From: Todiramphus chloris collaris
Lineage: Eukaryota > Chordata > Aves > Coraciiformes > Alcedinidae
Assembly: GCA_025345505.1 (NCBI GenBank)
Contig: JANVCC010010406.1
Coordinates: 13,241,242-13,305,241, forward strand
Reading direction: 5' to 3'
DNA length: 64,000 nt
This document shows positions 61,801 to 64,000 of the stretch, piece after piece. Position 1 is the first letter of the stretch; the number at the start of each line of letters is the position of its first letter. The position numbers and the translations under genes were made by a program. A model generated the notes under the pieces. It saw nothing but the letters and a program-made list of their open reading frames with translations, had not been told where the DNA came from and searched no databases.

Positions 61801-63972
61801 ACGTATTGGAAGGCAGTTATAAGGTCCCCCCAGAGTCTTCTCTCCAGATGAAAAATCCCAACTCCCTCAGCCTATCTTCATAGTACAGGTGCTCCAATCC
61901 CTGTATTATCTTTGTGGCCCTCCTTTGGACTTGTTCCAATTATGTCCCTCTTATGGTGGGGGCACCAGAACTGGACACAGTATTCAAGGCGGGGTCTCAC
62001 AAGAGCACAGTAAAGGGGGAGAATCACCTCTCTTGATCTGTTGGCCACTCACGATGCATCCTAGGATATGGTTGGACTTGTGGGCTGCATGAGCACATTG
62101 CTGGCTCATGTTGAGCTTCTCGTCAATCAACACCCCCAAGTCCTTCTCTTCAGGGCTACTCTCAACCTACTCTGTACCCAGTTTATAATTGTGCCTGTGA
62201 TTGGACTGACTCAGATGCAGGACGTTGCACTTTGGTTTGTTGAACTTCATGCAGTTTGCGCTCGCCCATTTCTTTGTCTGCCTTCTCATCCTGGTTAGGT
62301 GGTCTATAACAGACACCCATCAGGACAGCCACATTATTTACCTTTCTCCTCATAACCACTTGACTTTATTACATAAGTATGAATAATTTAAAGTAACAGT
62401 GGCTAATGAGTTTGCATTTTTCAATGAAAATTTCCTATACTTTGTTGGATAAACATCTTCATTCTGAAAATTTCTATATCCTATTCAGTATTGATAGTAT
62501 GTTTGATGGTATGCAGAACAGAGGCAACAAACATTTTTTACAGTGCTGGCTAGCTCCTTGATCCCTGCATTTTATTTATTTAGGATACTGAGATTTTAAA
62601 AAGACAAAATGTTTTACTGAGATCTATGTACCCTGAACTATGGCGTGAACAAAGATCCGCAGAACTACTTTGTATGAATGGTATGCTAGCAGGACTATGT
62701 GAACAATGCTGCTGTTTCTAGAGAATCACTTCAAGAGTGTAAGTGATCAGCCTGTCTTTTATTACCATATTAATCCTGTGATGATTTTTCTAACAAGAAT
62801 TTCCTACATGATCATATTGGGAGACATCTCATGCTTCCATATTATGCCCAGTACATGATAGTTAGTATTATACATCTTACCATGAGTATGTATGTAGTGC
62901 TGTAACTACTTCTGGACATGATTGTAAGATCATTGTAAGAACATTATTAAGATCATTTCAAGTTAGAGTGATACCTGTGTTAAGTTTTAAGTTTTGTTTT
63001 CCATATCCCAGTTGTGTCCAAGGCCACAAAATATCCTTAGTACACTATACCAAAACTGTTCATTCCATTGGACTTTTTTCAGTGTAACAGCTTTAAAGAT
63101 ACCTTGCTTGATATGCTGCTGTTCTACCTATGAGTTTCATGGAATTAAACAACTTCAATATTTCATGTTAGGGTAATATGGGAAGCTAGTGACATCAGTC
63201 AAATAAAAATTAGTTCCAAAGAAATGTACTGATTTCCTATTGTTTTCCTAAAATTTTGCATTCAAGATAGATTTTCACATGGATATTCATTCACACGTTC
63301 TTTCACCACTAGCATAGGCCTTTGTGGTCACTATGCCACTGCTTTCAAATACTTCTGAGCTTTCACAGAATCCTCAGGAACAACAGATGCTGAGGGAAAA
63401 TACTTAAGTTACAGGCAAACCACTATGATTACATTAATTCTTTGCAGGGAGAGGAAATGACACCAAACTGAACTTAGTCATAAGCTCTCTCTAAGCAGCA
63501 TGATAAATACATAATAATGATAACAAACCACAAAATTTGAAACTCAAGTTCTTACTGCTTTTCTTTAGCCTGTGGGATAAGAGCTCACAATAGTTGAGGC
63601 TGTTCATATCATATCTTACTTCATTATTATTACTTTTCGCAAATTCATGACAATTTCTAGGTAAATATTCTATCACGCTGACTGATTCCTAACTTCAGTG
63701 ATGTCAATTGGATATCTAGCAAACTTTTATTTTTCACAGCAGAGAAGCTGAAAAAAAGTTGCATTAGAATTTCAACATTTCCATGTAAGGAGAAGTAAAG
63801 GCATTACGAAGCAGAAATATTAGTAACTACTGATGTTCATTTCACACTTTACCTCTGTTTCTGTTGCATGGGCTGTTGTCTCATAGCCATATATTGCATA
63901 TCCTCTTGTAGTCGATTAAGAGGAGAGTCGGGCTTGACACGAATCCCATAGTAATGATATTTGGAGTTTCCC
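43606..63972 (-). CDS. RFX3: RFX3, transcription factor (3' part, 11 exons, 5' end outside window)
   Basis: RFX3 is a winged-helix nuclear transcription factor that binds X-box DNA as a homo- or heterodimer with other RFX proteins and drives ciliogenesis genes (family knowledge). The coding exons in the window are 63853-63972, 53693-53814, 52410-52522, 51503-51618, 50851-51005, 50124-50221, 49034-49183, 47922-48130, 46779-46932, 44771-44813 and 43606-43844, joined on the minus strand. They total 1519 nt, giving 505 codons plus one split codon and a TAA stop. Every junction is GT-AG and all phases agree. The product begins at the last strand of the DNA-binding domain ([10 protein letters not shown]), passes through the B, C and dimerization regions, and ends in an acidic segment and the tail [12 protein letters not shown]. 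The dimerization region and the tail separate it from RFX1 and RFX2. Human RFX3 is about 749 residues, so roughly 244 N-terminal residues lie off the right edge. I see no sign of decay. Confidence 0.96.
43845..44770 (-). other. RFX3 last intron
   Basis: AT-rich, with no features beyond the splice sites. Confidence 0.8.
44771..44813 (-). CDS. RFX3: RFX3 short exon (43 nt)
   Basis: This small exon lies between acceptor tctgttgcag and donor gtaagc. It encodes [14 protein letters not shown] plus one base of an Asp codon. The phases (0 in, 1 out) join the preceding exon (VMGE) to the last exon (DEGSEVE) with an open frame. It is too short to appear as an ORF on its own. Confidence 0.93.
44814..46778 (-). 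other. RFX3 intron
   Basis: No repeats or additional exons recognised. Short overlapping ORFs on both strands look like chance. Confidence 0.75.
46779..46932 (-). CDS. RFX3: RFX3 exon: end of dimerization domain
   Basis: This 154 nt exon completes a Ser codon and encodes [20 protein letters not shown], then [20 protein letters not shown] and [11 protein letters not shown]. It ends in phase 0 at a strong gtaaga donor. Reading into the intron would meet a stop after only a few codons, so intron retention here would give a short alternative tail. Confidence 0.96.
46933..47921 (-). other. RFX3 intron
   Basis: AT-rich, with an A run at 46949-46962 and nothing else recognised. Confidence 0.75.
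47922..48130 (-). CDS. RFX3: RFX3 exon: dimerization domain, second part
   Basis: At 209 nt this is the longest internal exon in the window. The acceptor is gctgtaacag and the donor gtagca. It begins in phase 0 with [20 protein letters not shown], continues [20 protein letters not shown] and [20 protein letters not shown], and ends at QFLLKWSFY plus two bases. The WVCQC start and the EQWAAWL helix are diagnostic of the RFX1-3 dimerization domain. Confidence 0.96.
48131..49033 (-). other. RFX3 intron
   Basis: No repeat or exon recognised. Confidence 0.75.
49034..49183 (-). CDS. RFX3: RFX3 exon: dimerization domain, first part
   Basis: This 150 nt exon is in phase 0 on both sides, with acceptor atttatag and donor gtaaaa. 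It encodes exactly 50 residues: [40 protein letters not shown] and [10 protein letters not shown]. The helices belong to the RFX dimerization domain. An LTR-like repeat occupies most of the intron just upstream in transcript order. Confidence 0.95.
49230..49815 (+). mobile_element. Probable degraded solo LTR in an RFX3 intron
   Basis: It shows a promoter-like TATA box (gtatataaatg, about 49720-49730). About 30-70 bases later comes an R/U5-like segment reading cactcagtgaggtgatggtc and gagttgttaaacaaagcaaa, which resembles avian LTR ends in which AATAAA has mutated. No internal retroviral sequence is present. The boundaries are estimated. Confidence 0.45.
50124..50221 (-). CDS. RFX3: RFX3 exon: C region / start of dimerization segment
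   Basis: This 98 nt exon lies between acceptor cattgtacag and donor gtagac. It completes a Ser codon and encodes [20 protein letters not shown], then [12 protein letters not shown], ending in phase 0. The KSLEGWL helix and the [10 protein letters not shown] turn are hallmarks of RFX1-3. Confidence 0.95.
50222..50850 (-). other. RFX3 intron with tandem duplication
   Basis: It holds two imperfect copies of a roughly 30 bp unit (aggtctgtcaggtagactag) at about 50503-50562. Nothing else recognised. Confidence 0.8.
50851..51005 (-). CDS. RFX3: RFX3 exon: C region
   Basis: This 155 nt exon completes a Ser codon and encodes [20 protein letters not shown], then [20 protein letters not shown] and [11 protein letters not shown]. 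It ends in phase 1 at a gtaagc donor. The [16 protein letters not shown] block belongs to the conserved C region of RFX proteins. The acceptor (ttcacacaag) has a weak pyrimidine tract but fits the phase. Confidence 0.95.
51503..51618 (-). CDS. RFX3: RFX3 exon: B region
   Basis: This 116 nt exon begins in phase 0 after tttcccag and ends with two bases (AG) before gtcagt. It encodes [20 protein letters not shown], then [18 protein letters not shown]. The LWQTFWR helix is typical of the RFX B region. The donor is the less common GTCAGT form but keeps the invariant GT. Confidence 0.95.
51619..52409 (-). other. RFX3 intron
   Basis: AT-rich, no recognised features. Confidence 0.75.
52410..52522 (-). 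CDS. RFX3: RFX3 exon: start of conserved B region
   Basis: This 113 nt exon completes the split Asp codon and encodes [20 protein letters not shown] followed by [17 protein letters not shown]. It ends in phase 0 at GAG before gtattt. The sequence matches the start of the RFX family's extended conserved area (B region) just downstream of the DNA-binding domain. Confidence 0.95.
52523..53692 (-). other. RFX3 intron
   Basis: No recognised features; short ORFs only. Confidence 0.75.
53693..53814 (-). CDS. RFX3: RFX3 exon: Gln-rich linker after the DNA-binding domain
   Basis: This 122 nt exon runs from acceptor ttttgtag to donor gtatga. It completes the split Arg codon and encodes [18 protein letters not shown], a Gln/Thr-rich stretch, and [10 protein letters not shown]. 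The segment is polar and probably a flexible linker between the DNA-binding domain and the B region. It ends with one base (G) of an Asp codon that the next exon completes. Confidence 0.95.
53815..58920 (-). other. RFX3 long intron, repeat-free part
   Basis: There are 5.1 kb of AT-rich DNA without recognised repeats or exons, apart from a small tandem copy of ttttttctgaactact at 57289-57321. Confidence 0.7.
59206..59236. repeat. (CACCT)n short tandem repeat inside CR1
   Basis: About six CACCT units interrupt the CR1 RT C-terminal region and partly cause the aberrant end of that frame. Confidence 0.95.
60735..60812 (+). mobile_element. CR1 3'-end insertion nested in the outer CR1, opposite strand
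   Basis: The plus strand reads as a short CR1 tail: gcaggggggctggactagat, gaggttccttccagccctag and attctatgattctatg. It splits the outer CR1. A near-duplicate of aatgtatttgtaaaactttt lies just before it (about 60688-60734). Confidence 0.9.
61494..62280 (-). mobile_element. Second CR1 of a different subfamily, nested
   Basis: It starts with catagagtggcttaggttgg in reverse orientation. The 61568-61759 frame encodes a CR1 ORF2 C-terminus ([40 protein letters not shown]) clearly different from the outer copy. It ends in the RT region at about 62280, where the outer element resumes. It inserted into the outer CR1 and is younger than it. Confidence 0.88.
62281..62355 (-). mobile_element. Outer CR1, remainder beyond the nested insertion
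   Basis: ctggttaggtggtctataac and agacacccatcaggacagcc match the CR1 region that directly follows the sequence left at 61493, so this is the displaced end of the outer element. Confidence 0.75.
62356..63852 (-). other. RFX3 intron next to the DNA-binding-domain exon
   Basis: AT-rich, no recognised features. Confidence 0.7.
63853..63972 (-). CDS. RFX3: RFX3 exon: end of winged-helix DNA-binding domain
   Basis: This 120 nt exon starts with one base of a split Arg codon and ends with two bases (AG) of another. It encodes [20 protein letters not shown], the final strand of the RFX-type winged helix with the conserved KYHYYG signature, and then the linker [19 protein letters not shown]. The acceptor reads ctttcataag and the donor gtaaag. 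Its upstream neighbour is outside the window. The next exon is 10 kb away, across an intron that holds the CR1 cluster. Confidence 0.96.
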
Positions 63973-64000
63973 CTTATGAAAGAGCAAGAATGAAAAGAAC

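Noticed and set aside
60360..62298. Many plus-strand frames over the CR1 nest
   Set aside because: They are antisense readings of CR1 elements, not genes.

Overview
The window looks like bird nuclear DNA, most likely the avian equivalent of the human 9p24 RFX3 region, which is on chromosome Z in chicken (established knowledge; I could not align it here). The evidence is vertebrate-style genes split into short exons by long AT-rich introns, several CR1 retroposons (the dominant bird/reptile LINE), and ERVL-like solo LTRs. Most open reading frames in the window are chance or repeat-derived.

Right part (43.6-64 kb, minus strand): the 3' two-thirds of RFX3. Eleven exons with canonical GT-AG junctions and fully matching phases run from the last strand of the DNA-binding domain (63853-63972) through the B, C and dimerization regions to the stop codon at 43606-43608. 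They give 505 codons plus one split codon and contain no frame break. The 5' exons lie beyond the right edge. About 6.6 kb of AT-rich, repeat-poor DNA follows the stop and may include a long 3' UTR.

Left part (0.9-30.5 kb, minus strand): the 5' half of a divergent CARM1 (PRMT4)-like gene. A CpG island at about 30.05-30.95 kb holds exon 1, a roughly 16 kb intron follows, and further exons lie at 14.2, 10.8, 9.2 (weak), 8.05 and 0.9 kb. The last exon carries an almost perfect SAM-binding motif I ([16 protein letters not shown]). The PH-like N-terminal domain and the pre-core helices are strongly diverged, an SAM-contacting Arg is missing, and the exon 2/exon 3 phases do not match. The locus is therefore either a fast-evolving methyltransferase paralogue or a decaying gene. 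Its position beside RFX3 is that of the human pseudogene CARM1P1.

Repeats: an old CR1 with an endonuclease-domain remnant (3.6-4.8 kb), CR1 3' ends at 5.35, 16.3-17.0 and 24.7-25.1 kb, and a nested CR1 cluster at 58.9-62.35 kb inside an RFX3 intron. Two related LTRs (8.3 and 10.2 kb) lie among the CARM1-like exons, and another LTR-like stretch (49.2-49.8 kb) lies in RFX3. I saw no tRNA, rRNA or CRISPR. The 31-37 kb interval is intergenic and contains one unexplained exon-like ORF (34389-34724, minus).
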